The notes: generated by a model not told the origin, from the letters alone. A DNA stretch of 64,000 bases from Craspedostauros australis (GCA_026770025.1 JAMXDE010000013.1:930001-994000), one strand, 5' to 3'; positions 53,174 to 64,000 are shown, counted from the stretch's first letter. Numbers and translations are program-made.

Positions 53174-55188
53174 TTATCCGCAACGGCCAATGTCGAAGAA
53201 CTCCTCTCCGCTCTCGAGCTTGCCATCGTACCACACTTCGCCGTCCACACGAACGGTGACGCCCTCGCTGGACAATCCCCTGCGATGGAACACATCAAGG
53301 TACGTGCAACGATCGCTAGGAACGCAGGACTCCAGCTTGTACTGCTCCCAACGCTCATCGAATCCATCGTAGTCCCAGTAATCCGCGTCGCTTTCTCCGT
53401 CGTACATGAACACCTTCATCATGCGACGGCGTCTGTCCGTGTTCACCTCCATCTCGACCTTGATGCAGCTGTTGCTGCAGTCGCCGTTGATCGAGATCTG
53501 TTTGGAGCCACCAAAGTCGACGTCACCGGCTTCTTCGATGGTTCTGCCGTCGACCTTCACGGTGTATCCGCCGCCTTCGTAGAGTCTGCGAATGCAGGAG
53601 TTGTGTTCATTGCAAAAGATGATACGAGCATGAAACAGTATTGTATACACGAGGAGGTGGAGTTCATGTGAGATACGAGTAGTAGAGATGAAGAGAGTAA
53701 TCACGTGAGCGAGTTCAAGGATCCGATTTCGACAGTCTCAGAATGATCACCAATTGCTGCTTGCATTTGGTTGTGCTGTTGAATATTGAATCACAGTAAC
53801 ATCGACATCTGCGCCTTTCGTCTCTCTGCAATCACTTACCCATCACCTTCAGTGTCCAGCACCTTCAGCAAGTAGCAGCTGCTCTTGTCCAGACATTGCT
53901 TGATGTTGTATGTCTCGCCGCTTTCGTAGCTGCCAGCCTTCACTTCCTCCACCATGTTGCCATCGGCGGTGGTGAGCTGCCACCCAGTCTCCTCGCCCCA
54001 ATCATCGGTGCGCATCTGGAATTCGAACAAGATCTCATTGCTTCCGCACGCACCGCCGTTGTCATCGCCTCCGCCATTATCATCGCCTCCATTGTCGTTG
54101 CCATCATCAAGGTTGCCGCAAAGCACGGATGGAACCTCACTCAAAGCGCAAGCATTGTCCTTGATCCACTGGTGCGCGCTGCTGACGCGAGCATAAACAC
54201 CAGGGTACTTTTGACGTGCGCAACCTGCGCCCCACGACACCACACCCACCTGTGTCGGCACTCCATTCTCCATCACCACCACTGGCCCGCCGCTATCGCC
54301 TTGGCACGAGTCCACTCCTCCCTGGTGATTTCCGTTCCTCACGAGGCCGGCGCAGAACTCTTCCGCGTCACTGATTCCATCATCGTATCGGGAAGGAGCG
54401 TTGCACCATGACGTCGCGATCTTGCTGATGTCGACTTCCTGGAGGATGTCGGCTGGTGATCCATCTTCGCTCGTGTCGCCGAACCCAATCACCGTCATTT
54501 GCTGGTTGTTGGCAGGCATGGCTGGGTCGCTGTTGAGGCGGACCATCGGCACGGCATCCCGTCCCGTGGTTGGAACCGGACGGTCGAGCTTGATGACCAT
54601 GATGTCCTGCAGCTCGGACCTGGCGTATTCGGGATGCTCCGCCCACTTGTCGATCTTTCGCACGACGGGAGTCCTCCAGTTGTTCTTGTCTTCCCATGCC
54701 CACTCATCGTAGGGAGAGACAAGCACGGTCATGTCCTTGTTCTTACGTCCATCGGTGCAATGCGCTGCGGTGAGGAAGATGTCCGGTGCGATCATGGATC
54801 CGCCGCACCCGACCTCCCAGTGGACGAACCATGGGTACTCGCCGGGTTGCGCCTGCTGCCCTCCCACGATACGGGCTTCGTATCCGCGCGTTCCGACGGA
54901 GAGGGACGCGTCCTTGCCGCCGTTGCCTCGGAGCTGCTTGCTGTGGCGGAAGTTCGGGGTGTGCATCGGCGGGTGCTTGAGCATGCCTCTGTCGCCAGCA
55001 CTCGTGCGAGCATGCTTGGTCTTGCCATGGGCCTTGTCCTTCGTTCTGGTGCGGCGTTGCACTTGGTGCTTGCGGCGTTCGTGATGGAATGGGACTTCGA
55101 CTTCAGCGTCTTTGTTAGCGGTGGCGGTGGATGCAACGCAAGCTGTTGCCACAGCCGACACGAGGAAGAGTGGGATCGAGATCTTCAT
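53174..55188 (-). CDS. Secreted trypsin-like serine protease with tandem C-terminal modules
   Basis: Exons 55188-53840 and 53585-53174 (586 aa), with a 254-nt intron GTAAGT...TCGCAG in phase 2; the join reads DTEGDG-LYEGGGYTVKVDG. Residues 1-25 are a signal peptide. Residues 26-105 are a very basic propeptide (HHERRKHQVQRRTRTK). Cleavage before IVGG (107) would activate the chymotrypsin-fold domain. The triad is His143 (LTAAHC), Asp195 (QDIMVIKL) and Ser299 (GDSGGP). Asp293, six residues before the Ser, predicts trypsin-like cleavage after Arg or Lys. A Gly/Asp/Asn linker (360-380) leads to two related beta-rich modules: about 385-460 (ILFEFQMRTDDWGEETGWQL...CYLLKVLDTEGDG...YTVKVDG) and about 475-580 (CIKVEMEVNTD...LESCVPSDRCTYLDVFHRRG...VTVRVDGE). 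Such modules recur in secreted stramenopile proteins. Substrates are unknown. Confidence 0.88.
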
Positions 55189-56854
55189 TGTCGTTGTATC
55201 GTTTGCTTGTGTGCGTACCTGCGTGTGTGCGTGCGTGTGCTCTCTGTGTGTTTGGTTGCTTGGTGATTTGAATTGTGAGTTCAGCAAATTGTGAGCATGA
55301 GATGTGATGAACTCGAAGTGGGCAGAAGTGACTGAAGAGCACGTGGCGAAACAACACGAAGAAATGAAGCATGCCAGAGAGGCACTGTGTGCTGTCCATT
55401 GGCACAACTTGTGGTCTTGGTTAGAATTCGGCATGGGCTAATTCGGTCAAACCACGTGATGCGATTGTTACTTGTGTCGTGTCTTTGTGTCCCTACGACA
55501 CCGGATACCGGTAAGGCACATATGCACCGGGTCATCGATGGTATTGTTATTGACCTCAATACCACCGAAACTGCCAACTTTGTGAATCGCGAAGTTGTTT
55601 TTGGATTGGTTTGGTCTTGCGGCATCGCGACTCGGAGAAGATGTTTGATTGCAAGGTGTTGCGGATCGCAGTTTGCGCGTCCTTGTCACCAGTATGAATA
55701 TGGTTCGACCAGAGTACTATTGTAATATTATGTATGAGCATAGAGAGTACTAGTAGATCCAGTGTACGTGTAGTAGGATGGATAGCTCGCACACCATGTG
55801 TCCCCATGGGTACCACGAGAATGCAATGCAATGCACGAGTAGCTCGTCCAGGTATGGCAGAGGCGCGATTGGCGTTGTGACTCTTTGTGTGACGCGAGGG
55901 AGTGCTTGAACACGACCACGATGTTTGGACGAGGGATCGCTTTGGCTTCGAAGACGTCGGTGATAGCCGCTGCCATTCGAGACGGAAGGGCACCACGCAT
56001 CGCATTCTCTCCAGCGAAGAGGCAGGGGTCCTGATTCATTGTTACGGGGCCTCGATGTAAAGGAATTGGAGGGAATTCAGAATCGGACATAGAATAGCAG
56101 TGCCCAACACGGAGATGAAGTGATTGCGATGAATACGCGCATGTCATCGACACTTGTCTGTGCCCAGGCAGATGATGCCTTTCGAGACTTGCACAGACAG
56201 CCACGGAGCAATACTCATACAGACAGACAGACTTACAAATCTCCCGACTGACAGCTGATCGCTCTGTGTTCATGTGGTACCATACGCTCTGTTCCAGGAA
56301 ATTCATCAACCAAAGATCCACCCCAAGCGACACGAAACAGTCCTGATGGCAGAAGGCATGGAATTGAAGGGAACGTAAGAATTATGGGCACAGGGCACAG
56401 CGCACAGCGCACAGCGCACAAGCCCCTTCCATCTGTTGTGGTCTCTGCTCTGTTGCGTACGATTCTGCCGCTAGTGCCCCATCTAACACCACAATAACCG
56501 GCAATGACGTCTGCGTCTCTTTGACGCATCGAGTCCTCAATTCGTTCCTCGCCAGTCGGAGCAACAAACACGATCCATGCCACAGCAACCACAACATTGG
56601 CGAGAGATTGTGTGAGTGGAGGAACTCTCCACGCTCCACATTCCCCCCAACAGCCGCATCATCCTGTGGTCACCTCGCGATGCCACAATTCCATCGCTGT
56701 GGCCATCTCCACTCCATTAACCTGCCTACAGCCGAACCCATCTGGGTCACCCCCACCTCACTATTTTTCCTCAGCGAACAACATCGCTTCCTCTGCGAGT
56801 ACGAGTGTATACGATCACATCCGAACCAATCTTGCATTCTCGACGTTCTTCAAG
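55189..56854. other. Intergenic, 1.67 kb, upstream of the protease and of the copia remnant
   Basis: No gene can be supported. On the minus strand about 56040-55860 a stretch reads NQDPCLFAGENAMRGALPSR...AAAITDVFEAKAIPRPN, which looks more protein-like than its surroundings but has no start, no continuation and no match I recognise. Dinucleotide repeats GCACAGC occur at 56390-56420. A TGACGT core lies at 56505. Confidence 0.35.
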
Positions 56855-57322
56855 ATGGATCAAGAGCTCAACCGCCACGAAATCGTCGGCGGTGCATTCA
56901 TGGAGGCCGAAGGCGATCCTGACACCGTTTGGGATGCCCGCAACAAATGGTTGTTTAGCACCGGTGCCACCATCAACACGTGCATCAACGAGATTCCTCT
57001 TGTGGACGAGAAGCCGAGCGCCCTCACCGTCCGAACCGTGGTCGGTTCTGTCGATAATGTGCGCTCCGAAGGTCTCGTCACGCTCACCGATTCCCTCACC
57101 GGCAACAGTCTCAAGATCACAGCTGTCAAGGCACCCGGATTCACCGAGAACATGATCAGCTTCAGCGCGCTCCACGGTATGGGCTACAACCTTGACATTA
57201 ACAACACCTGCGCGAAGATCCTTTATGGCGATTCCGGCGAGGTTGCATTCAAATTCATTAGAGAGGGTGATGGGCGATTCTACATGACGACTACAGATGC
57301 GCACTTCCAGTCGTCGAACTGA
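56855..57322 (+). mobile_element. Ty1/copia-type retroelement remnant, protease-region fragment
   Basis: A fragment encoding up to 155 aa resembles the region of copia polyproteins around the aspartic protease and the stretch that follows it (the WLFSTGAT block, then a strand-rich part ending in a GYNLDIN-type segment). The gag zinc knuckle, integrase, reverse transcriptase, RNase H and LTRs are not recognisable nearby, so this is a broken, isolated piece. It is probably old, because only one domain region is left and the flanks are ordinary sequence. Recruitment as a host gene is possible but unproven. Confidence 0.55.
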
Positions 57323-57628
57323 GCACGAGGCCTTCTTCATGAGGGATGCTGGCCATGCGGCAACCGGCGCTTCGGCGACAATGGCACGATCATGCGCAAC
57401 CCTGCAAGGAAATAGGAATCCGTTAACGAAGCCTCTCACGGATAGTCTAGTCTAGTCTACCTTGCTCTGCTCGACGTTGCCTTCCGAGATCCAATTGGCG
57501 CCAATGTTTCCACGAGCGAAGCAACGGAAGCGAGGCGCTAGTTACGAACACTTCGTGATGCGAGAGCATGATGTTGTTGTATGGTTTTATACGAGAATAG
57601 TATGATGCGTGCGTGTTCCATGACCTCA
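57323..57628. other. Intergenic
   Basis: 306 bp between the copia remnant and the 3' end of the membrane-protein gene. A TCTAGTCTAGTCTACC triplication near 57446 is the only feature. Confidence 0.35.
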
Positions 57629-59878
57629 TCAGACCCCACGTCCTGCGGCGTTGTCGAGCAACGATGCCTGTTCTCGACCTTGCTGGTGTGTCTCCCCCTG
57701 AGGAGAGTTGGTTTGGCTGGGAGGTTCTATCAAGGCCGCGACAGTTTGGCGCATCCGGCGCGTCCAACGGCTGACGTACACCGTCACGTACGGTCGGTAC
57801 TTCTTTGCCCATGCGCCAACAATGGCGTACACGAAGAAAGCCACACCCGCAAAGAAAAATATCAAGATGAAGTCTTCGTCAGTCAAAGCGCAAAGGATGC
57901 CGGATGCCGCTAGAAGCATGCACATCACACCCATCGCAATGCCGACCTGCGTCATGTGATCCAACACGAGGCCTTGGATGCAGATCATGATCGCGAATAC
58001 GATCATCAATTCATCGAAGCACGTAGGGTATTCCACCGACAGGACACCGTACGAGGTCCAAAGCATCATGTCGCGATCCAGATAAGGGTGCTTGATGTTG
58101 TAGAGGAATAGATGAGCCAGCCACAGAAGCAAGTAGAGCGGAAACGCCCACTCTGAGCCATCCACGTCCTCCTGCAACATGGCGCCTAACAAAGTAGTCA
58201 GTGCGCAGCCGATTGGCACCAATGCTGCGGCCTTGGCCTCGGTTGATTTGAAGATCCACAGACCGCCCCAAGCAGACACGGCAATTCCCGGCACCAGCAG
58301 CACCCAGGATATCCACTGGCTTCCCCCAGACTTCCGCTCCAGATCAAACCCGTAGATGTGCCTTCCACCAATGCGGATTTCGCTTGGAAAACTAGTATCG
58401 ATGATGGTGCTGCCCTTGTACTCCAAGTTGATGTTAGGATGATCCGAAACGAAGACGGAGGCGTTGACGGAGGAACCGCATGACCTCTGCCGTTCGCAAT
58501 CCCACGGGATTCCAAGATGGAGGAGCCACATCTGGCCTTGATGGAACTTCGAAATCAAGGGAAGCTTGGATACATCGGAGTGGCTCACATGGAGCGATCG
58601 GATGTCGAAAGCTGTGGTAGAGTTGTGAAAGTATCCAGCGTTGTTATTCTCGTTCTGTTGCGCATGTGTGGACGGGAGCAGATTCGCTTCGATCCCAGCT
58701 GCAAAGTAGCATGTCATGCGTACTTGTATCGGACCGGGCACGAAAGTATGAAAACCGTGCCGGTGATGGAAGCGTCGTCCTTTGGAAGTGCCATCGCTAG
58801 TTCCGGCGCGTTCCTCGTGGACGAAGCAAGCTGAAGTCACGTGGCTTCGCTCCTGCTGAGCCGTCGTCTCGTCCTCCCGTGAGTCCGAAGATGGCTCGTG
58901 CCCCTGAATCTTCTTCTTGGTTTCGCCAACGAACGCCACGGCTGCCTGGGGGTTGATGTACTCCTTGTGAATGTGGATGAAATTCGGTTCCGGTCCTTCT
59001 TGGAACAGGTAGCGATCTGCATCCTCGTTTTGATAGTAATAGCTCCCATCACCATTGTCCAGGCGGGCGATATCCTTCATGCTGTACAAGGCGTTACCGT
59101 CTGCCATCGTGATTCTGAACGGGCCCGGCAGGTTTGGTTCGACCAGATGCCTGTTTGCCCACTCCTGCAGCCCATCCGGAAGACCTTTGAAGTTGGCGAC
59201 GACTGCTGCTGGCTCGTTACGGGCCTTGTCCTCATCCCATTCACCGTAGCTGCTGTGCATGTCATCGATTCTCAAGGCGCTTCGCAGTTCCGATGGAAAC
59301 ATCGTGGCGATTGCGAAATTGGTGGTGACGGTTGCCAGCATTGCGCCGGAGAAGACGAATAACATGCATGCCAAGTTGATGAAGAGGGTGACCTTTGGAA
59401 GGCGCTGGCCTTGGCAGAAGAATGCGTCCAGTTTCCTGGAGACTTTGGCATGGGCATTGCTGTGATCGTTCGTGCGTGCATCATCCGCGCTGTTCGCTGT
59501 GTCTTCCGTTGCCTGGTCGATGGCATCAACCTGGCGTTGCAGCTCCGGCAAACAGCGATGAAAGAAGATGGCATTTGCGGTCTGCAGCATCATCAGCGCA
59601 ACCATGGCGTAGGTATTGGATCGAACCGAACGCATGGAAGACGTCCCATATTCAAAGTGTTCGCTGACAACGCTCGTCTCGAGAAGGAAGAAGGGAATGT
59701 TGATTGCCACGATCCACCTGATGTGAATTGTGAAGAAGGCACGGAAGGCCGCCTTGGATGGGAGGAAGCTCGTGATCGGTGGCACAGACTGATCGTCGAT
59801 TCTGCCACCGCCATGGACCTCAAATGGCGTCACGTTGGATCCGGATGGCGTGGTCGGAGCTGCGTTTGGGATTGTCAT
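57629..59878 (-). CDS. Large polytopic membrane protein with a long extracytosolic loop, unknown
   Basis: 749 aa from the ATG at 59878, single exon. Three hydrophobic segments lie in the N-terminal third (about 45-67 FFTIHIRWIVAINIPFFLL, 92-110 MVALMMLQTANAIFF, 165-190 LFINLACMLFVFSGAMLATV). A polar loop of about 300 residues follows, with NNAGYFHNST-type glycosylation sites and Cys pairs (CERQRSC). Six more segments lie at about 525-700 (ISWVLLVPGIAVSAWGGLWIF, LVPIGCALTTLLGAML, WAFPLYLLLWLAHLFL, LMIVFAIMICIQGLVL, IAMGVMCMLLAASGIL, ILIFFFAGVAFFVYAIVGAW). A basic C-terminal tail ends the protein. No transporter or receptor signature was recognised. An in-frame ATG at 60214 would add about 112 mostly polar residues; 59878 is preferred because the added part looks like leader. 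The gene is divergent to the TFIIB-like gene. Confidence 0.7.
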   Translation of the reverse strand: MTIPNAAPTTPSGSNVTPFEVHGGGRIDDQSVPPITSFLPSKAAFRAFFTIHIRWIVAINIPFFLLETSVVSEHFEYGTSSMRSVRSNTYAMVALMMLQTANAIFFHRCLPELQRQVDAIDQATEDTANSADDARTNDHSNAHAKVSRKLDAFFCQGQRLPKVTLFINLACMLFVFSGAMLATVTTNFAIATMFPSELRSALRIDDMHSSYGEWDEDKARNEPAAVVANFKGLPDGLQEWANRHLVEPNLPGPFRITMADGNALYSMKDIARLDNGDGSYYYQNEDADRYLFQEGPEPNFIHIHKEYINPQAAVAFVGETKKKIQGHEPSSDSREDETTAQQERSHVTSACFVHEERAGTSDGTSKGRRFHHRHGFHTFVPGPIQVRMTCYFAAGIEANLLPSTHAQQNENNNAGYFHNSTTAFDIRSLHVSHSDVSKLPLISKFHQGQMWLLHLGIPWDCERQRSCGSSVNASVFVSDHPNINLEYKGSTIIDTSFPSEIRIGGRHIYGFDLERKSGGSQWISWVLLVPGIAVSAWGGLWIFKSTEAKAAALVPIGCALTTLLGAMLQEDVDGSEWAFPLYLLLWLAHLFLYNIKHPYLDRDMMLWTSYGVLSVEYPTCFDELMIVFAIMICIQGLVLDHMTQVGIAMGVMCMLLAASGILCALTDEDFILIFFFAGVAFFVYAIVGAWAKKYRPYVTVYVSRWTRRMRQTVAALIEPPSQTNSPQGETHQQGREQASLLDNAAGRGV

Positions 59879-60733
59879 CTTGATCGGCGAAGGGAACTGG
59901 AGGAGCGGTGAAGGATGCGTCGATTTGAGTACGTGACGAGAGGTATACTCTGTACGGGTGCGACTCTCGGGTGTGCGCAACCTGTATTTGTGATCACAGT
60001 GGCTCGCACGGTAATTGGACGACACCCAATGTTGGGCAATAGAGAGGAGATCCCTCGCTCGTCCAGATTGTGCGCTCTTTGTTGCAGATGATTGTTGCTG
60101 GTGCGGATCTGTTGTGTTCGGAGGAAACTCGGTGAACAACAAGTTCCCACGATGAAAGATTTGAATCGTGTTTGAGATGAGTTCTTGTTGGAGTTCGGAT
60201 GTGTTCAGAAACATCAGCACGTCTGCAAGCTCCACGTTTCAACTTGGACACGTTTTCGGAATCCCATATATGGTACTATGGAAGCGTATTTTAAATATAC
60301 AAACGATATAGTATCATCTTGGTTCCTGTCAAATCACAAACAACAACAACAACGACGACAGACACAACAGGGAACACAACGCGAGAGCAGCGGAGACATC
60401 ACCAAACACTCACAACCTCCCTGAAGTCCAGCCGCTTCTCTCAGAGTCCATTGCATGCAGGGGTGATCAAGCACCAGCTCCGCAACCGCACCAGTGCAGT
60501 CTCTCCATTGATGCAACTCTCCGTGCAATCGAAAAACGGACAGTCGAAAGATTGCCGCTTCCAAAGTCCACGAATATCCGCGCTGTGCTTGTCTGCTCTG
60601 CGCAAAGATTTGCGTTGATTTGGGCCATCCGAAACGTGCGAACATCTCCGAGGACCTCTGAGTCTCTGCTGCTTGCTCTTCTCTCCCGCGACATCCTCGC
60701 AGCGCACAATCGCAGAAAACGAAGACAGCAAGC
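59879..60733. other. Divergent promoter with CArG-like box
   Basis: 855 bp between two divergent start codons. CCATATATGG at 60264-60273 is a perfect palindrome and fits the CC(A/T)6GG consensus of MADS/SRF factors. CAACAACAACAACGACGACAGACAC near 60346 is typical leader sequence here. No gene seen. Confidence 0.45.
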
Positions 60734-63700
60734 ATGACGGGATCAGGTTCTTCGTCGTCCGCAAACGGCGCTTCTGGTGGCGATGCCAGCGGATCGGCTT
60801 CGCTGGCGCAGTACCAGTCATTGTGGGATCTGCAGAGCAAGCAGCTGGATCGGTGGGTCAAGACAGTCCACGTCCTCTTTCCGAAAGGTACGACTGATCA
60901 TCGGGCGCAGTTGGAATCGGATTCGATTCTCGTGCATCTGCGGGAATGATGGAGTCCTCTCCTCGCCTGCTCTGGTCTGGTCTGGTGTGCTCTTCTCCAA
61001 GTCTGTGGCATGATGTTATATCGTACTGCTACATGCTGCTACATACTCGCACTCTCCTCATTCTTGGAGATGATGCATGAGTGAATGCGCGAATGCATTC
61101 ATTCATGCATACGTTCATTCGTTCATCCAGAGGCGAACAAGCCTGTTGACATTTGATCTCAACAGATGACATTTGTACGACGGCGGCAGCACTCATGATG
61201 GTGATACAGCGTGCGAGTACACCACCAACATCACAATCGTACTACTCGAGTACCATCCTTGTGGATGTGTCCAGGCCGGCGCGAGAGTTGGTCGAAGCCG
61301 ATGATGAATTCAGATACCGAAATGCAAACAGAGACTGTGCACTAATGGAAGGCAGTTCATGTGCGGATCATGCATCGGCCTTCCATATCTCTGCTTGCAT
61401 GTATGTATCCGTCTGATTTCTCACATCGTTGTGCAAGCGCCGAATCAATCCGACCCCTGTACTCGTACATTTCCGTTCTCTCTCTCTCTCTTTGTGCCCA
61501 CGGCATTTGTTGCAACATGGATGTGCAGCCACGCCAAAGACCAAAGACAAGCTCTCAGACGCTGATCAGAAAAAGTTGGAGGTCTCTACAGTGCTTTGGA
61601 AGAACCTGCAGAAAGGCCTCACGGAGTTGCAGCCTGTGGAAGAACCCATCAAATCACAGGATGACGATGACAACGATGGCGATGAAAATAGTGCTGGACA
61701 GGAACAGGCTTCCAAACGTCAAAAGCTCAACGACAAGTCCTCCAAAAAAGCCAAGCAGAAGAACAAGGCGCCATCGGTGAAGATGGTCATCAAGGATCCC
61801 TTCAATCTCTGGCTTCACACGCTTCGGCGAGATCATGACAACGAGGATGGTGATAACTCAGATGATGACGACGACGAGGAAGAGATGTCGGGTGACAATC
61901 TGAAGACAAGCATGGGTGGCAAGCTGTCGCAGCTGTCCATTTCCGGTATCCTCAACGGCATGGCGGCGACACCCAATGGCCTCGTCAAGAACAAGCGATT
62001 AACGCCGGTACAGCCAGAATTGAATGACAAGAGCATCGTTCCGTCGCTGGAAGAGCTGAAGGTCACGTTCGCTCAGCTCAAGGCCGTCGCGCGCACATTC
62101 TACAAGGCTCTGCAAACCAAAATGGAGAAGGATGTCCTCATCACAACGCCGCTACGGATCAAGCAGATGCTTGCGCCGGACCTTCTGCCGCATGAGTTCA
62201 AATCAGCCCGCAAACGTATCTACGATACGGTCGTGCTCGGGAAGGGATTGGCAGCACCGGCGGACGATGACGATATCCCCACGGCCACCGGCGGCACGGT
62301 GCATGACATAGAAAAGTTCAAGAAGTGCAAGACTTGCCAAAACAACGACCAATCTCTGTTCGTGCTGGACCGCAAGAATGGCGATGTCATTTGCAGCAAC
62401 TGCGGCACCGTCGCGTCCGAATCGCTGATGCACGAAGGGTCACAGTTCCGTAAATTCGAAGGCGAGGTCGATCGTAATCACCACGGGGATGCACAGAATC
62501 CACTGTACAGCAATGCCCACAACATGTCCACCACGCTGGGCGGTGTGCAGGTTACCACGGGTGCCGGAATCGGCGGCTTCGGTTCTCAGAAGAAGGGGCT
62601 CGAGGTGGTCCTGCGCAACGCCCATGCCTACACGGAGCTCAACATTTCTCAGTTCGGCAAGGGAGATAGACGAACGCGTACGGGATACAAGGACAAGCAG
62701 AAGAAGGATGCCTTCGTCCAGATGGCGCACTGCGGTGATGCTCTGAGTCTGCACGAGGCGGTGGTCCAACGCGCCAAGGAGCTGTTTGCTGGATTCCGTG
62801 ACGATCGTGAATTGGTGCAGCAGTTCAAGGGAATCATCGCAGCATGCCTGTGCGAGGCGTTCGATCAGCTCTCTTCCGCTGGACGTCGCATCCTGAAGCA
62901 GCAGGAGGAAGATGTCGCCTTGCAAGATGAATCCGACAGCAAAGGCAATCGATTCGCCACCAGCGCACGGGCACACCGTCGCAACGAATTGCACCATGCC
63001 AACCTGGCAGGGCGGGGTGGTCTGCTGCTGGACTTCTCGGCCGTCGAGACCAAGGTGAAGAGCGGGAGCGGCAATGACCCGGCGGGCAAGGCAAACGCCG
63101 CGGCTGCGAATGGAGCAAGCTCAGCCGTGCAATCTAAGGTGGCCAACAAGCCATGCTCCAAGTGGGATCTCGATGATTGCCGCACGTGGTTGCTGGAAGC
63201 ATCCCGATCCATCGCGACGAGATGGATGGAAGAAAGAGCCAAGGCAGCAAAAGCGCAGGTCACGTCCTCCGTTCCCGATCCGGATGCCGCCAAGATCCCG
63301 AAAGGTTCGAAGGAAGAGCTGGAGGGACGTCTCGTGGAACGAGCTATCGCGCTGTGCGATCTGCTGGAAGCCGAGTCGAAGCAGAAGGCCAATGCCTCTA
63401 CAGGCGGCATGAACCGTGGCAGGCGTGCTGTTGTGACGCCACGCGTTCGCGACATGGCCAAGCTGGGCATCAAATGGCAGCACTCGCACGAGCGCGGTTC
63501 CGGTGGCAAGGGTGGGGTTGGCAACAGCGGTGCAGCCAAGAAGAACGCGATGGCTTCCGCTGCCTCGGCAAGGCGCGGCCCAACGGCTGGGCAGTTACTG
63601 ATTCTAAAAACCTCCAAGAAGCTCGGCACGATGTTGAAGGACCCTGTCGCCGGGGATGCGATACACAAGGAACTGCGAACGCTAGTGGGACGACAAGACG

Positions 63701-63801
63701 CCATCAAACGGCAGCAGATGCGTGATGAGGCGACCAGGCAGCGATTACTGCAAATGAAGCGCAAGTCGTGGCTCCAGGCTCGGGTGGATGTCCAAACATG
63801 A
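60734..63801 (+). CDS. TFIIB-type zinc-ribbon protein with displaced ribbon
   Basis: Exons 60734-60887 and 61529-63801 (808 aa) join after the first base of an Ala codon across a 641-nt intron (GTACGA...GTGCAG): HVLFPK-A-TPKTKDKLSDADQKKLE. The zinc ribbon is clear: CKTC at 318-321 and CSNC at 340-343, with VICSNCGTVASESLMHEGSQFR as in TFIIB and Brf1. After it (about 460-540) is a helical stretch like a cyclin repeat: DAFVQMAHCGDALSLHEAVVQRAKELF...IIAACLCEAF. A classical TFIIB has the ribbon at its N-terminus and about 320 residues in all. Here some 310 residues precede it, including acidic runs and helices (QYQSLWDLQSKQLDRWVKTVHVLFP; DPFNLWLHTLRRD), and about 260 basic residues follow. It may be a lineage-specific Pol II or Pol III initiation factor, or an Rrn7/TAF1B analogue. 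The role is inferred. The intron shows nothing else. Confidence 0.75.
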
Positions 63802-64000
63802 CGAGACGGGCTTGAAAGGAGAGGAGCAGACACAAGAACAGAAGCACGGTCATGGACATGGACATGGACATGTGTGGCGGCGAAGCAACGAGCCATCTGG
63901 ATGGATGGGTGCGTCTACATGCTTGTGGCGTATCCCACTCCATGTGCTTCACAGCGATTTCACAAAAGAGAAACAATAGACAAACAAGTGTACCCCGCTC

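Noticed and set aside
52414-53367. 317-codon minus-strand open frame
   Set aside because: It overlaps the protease exon 2 in another frame and the C2-gene leader, and has no recognisable domain or leader.
1-64000. tRNA, rRNA, CRISPR or operon structures
   Set aside because: No GGTTCRA-type T-loop with a matching acceptor stem, no rRNA core sequence and no spaced repeat array was found by reading; spliced genes argue against operons. A tRNAscan-SE and Infernal run would be decisive.

Overview
The window is nuclear DNA from a compact eukaryotic genome, most likely a diatom or a related ochrophyte (stramenopile with a secondary red plastid). The evidence is indirect but consistent. Genes are dense and carry few, short GT-AG introns. 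Several proteins start with a signal peptide followed by an ASAFAP-like plastid entry motif (AAAFVAP at 29929, AAWAP at 44459). One protein carries the QPSxQPTGQ low-complexity repeat common in stramenopiles. The eukaryotic core set (V-ATPase, AP-4, prefoldin, SIN3, exportin-4, TFIIB fold) rules out a prokaryote. I saw no rRNA, tRNA or CRISPR.

Left part (1-29400): ordinary housekeeping genes, mostly intact. These are a Rossmann-fold NAD(P)-binding protein cut by the left edge; a methionine sulfoxide reductase A whose N-terminus looks built for the thylakoid lumen; V-ATPase subunit F; exportin-4; a 2473-residue Q-rich nuclear-type protein; AP-4 epsilon; prefoldin 4; the corepressor SIN3; and a Met-rich STI1-repeat protein with a C-terminal membrane anchor.

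Middle part (29900-47000): the most distinctive stretch. It opens with a protein that joins a Ser/Thr kinase, a PDZ-like domain and a PP2C phosphatase behind a plastid-type leader. Next come two tandem secreted alpha/beta hydrolases that share duplicated upstream boxes. Then two similar MFS transporter genes (37178 and 45117) bracket a GT61 glycosyltransferase, two about 518-bp direct copies of a MITE-like element, a truncated uracil phosphoribosyltransferase whose ATG lies inside one of those copies, and a plastid-type protein of unknown function. This block has been shaped by duplication and element insertion.

Right part (47300-64000): a small membrane protein, a two-C2-domain membrane protein, a secreted trypsin-like protease with a duplicated C-terminal module, a remnant of a Ty1/copia-type retroelement, a large polytopic membrane protein with a long loop, and a TFIIB-type protein whose zinc ribbon is over 300 residues from its N-terminus. 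Intron boundaries were placed by hand from GT-AG sites and reading-frame continuity, so they are predictions.
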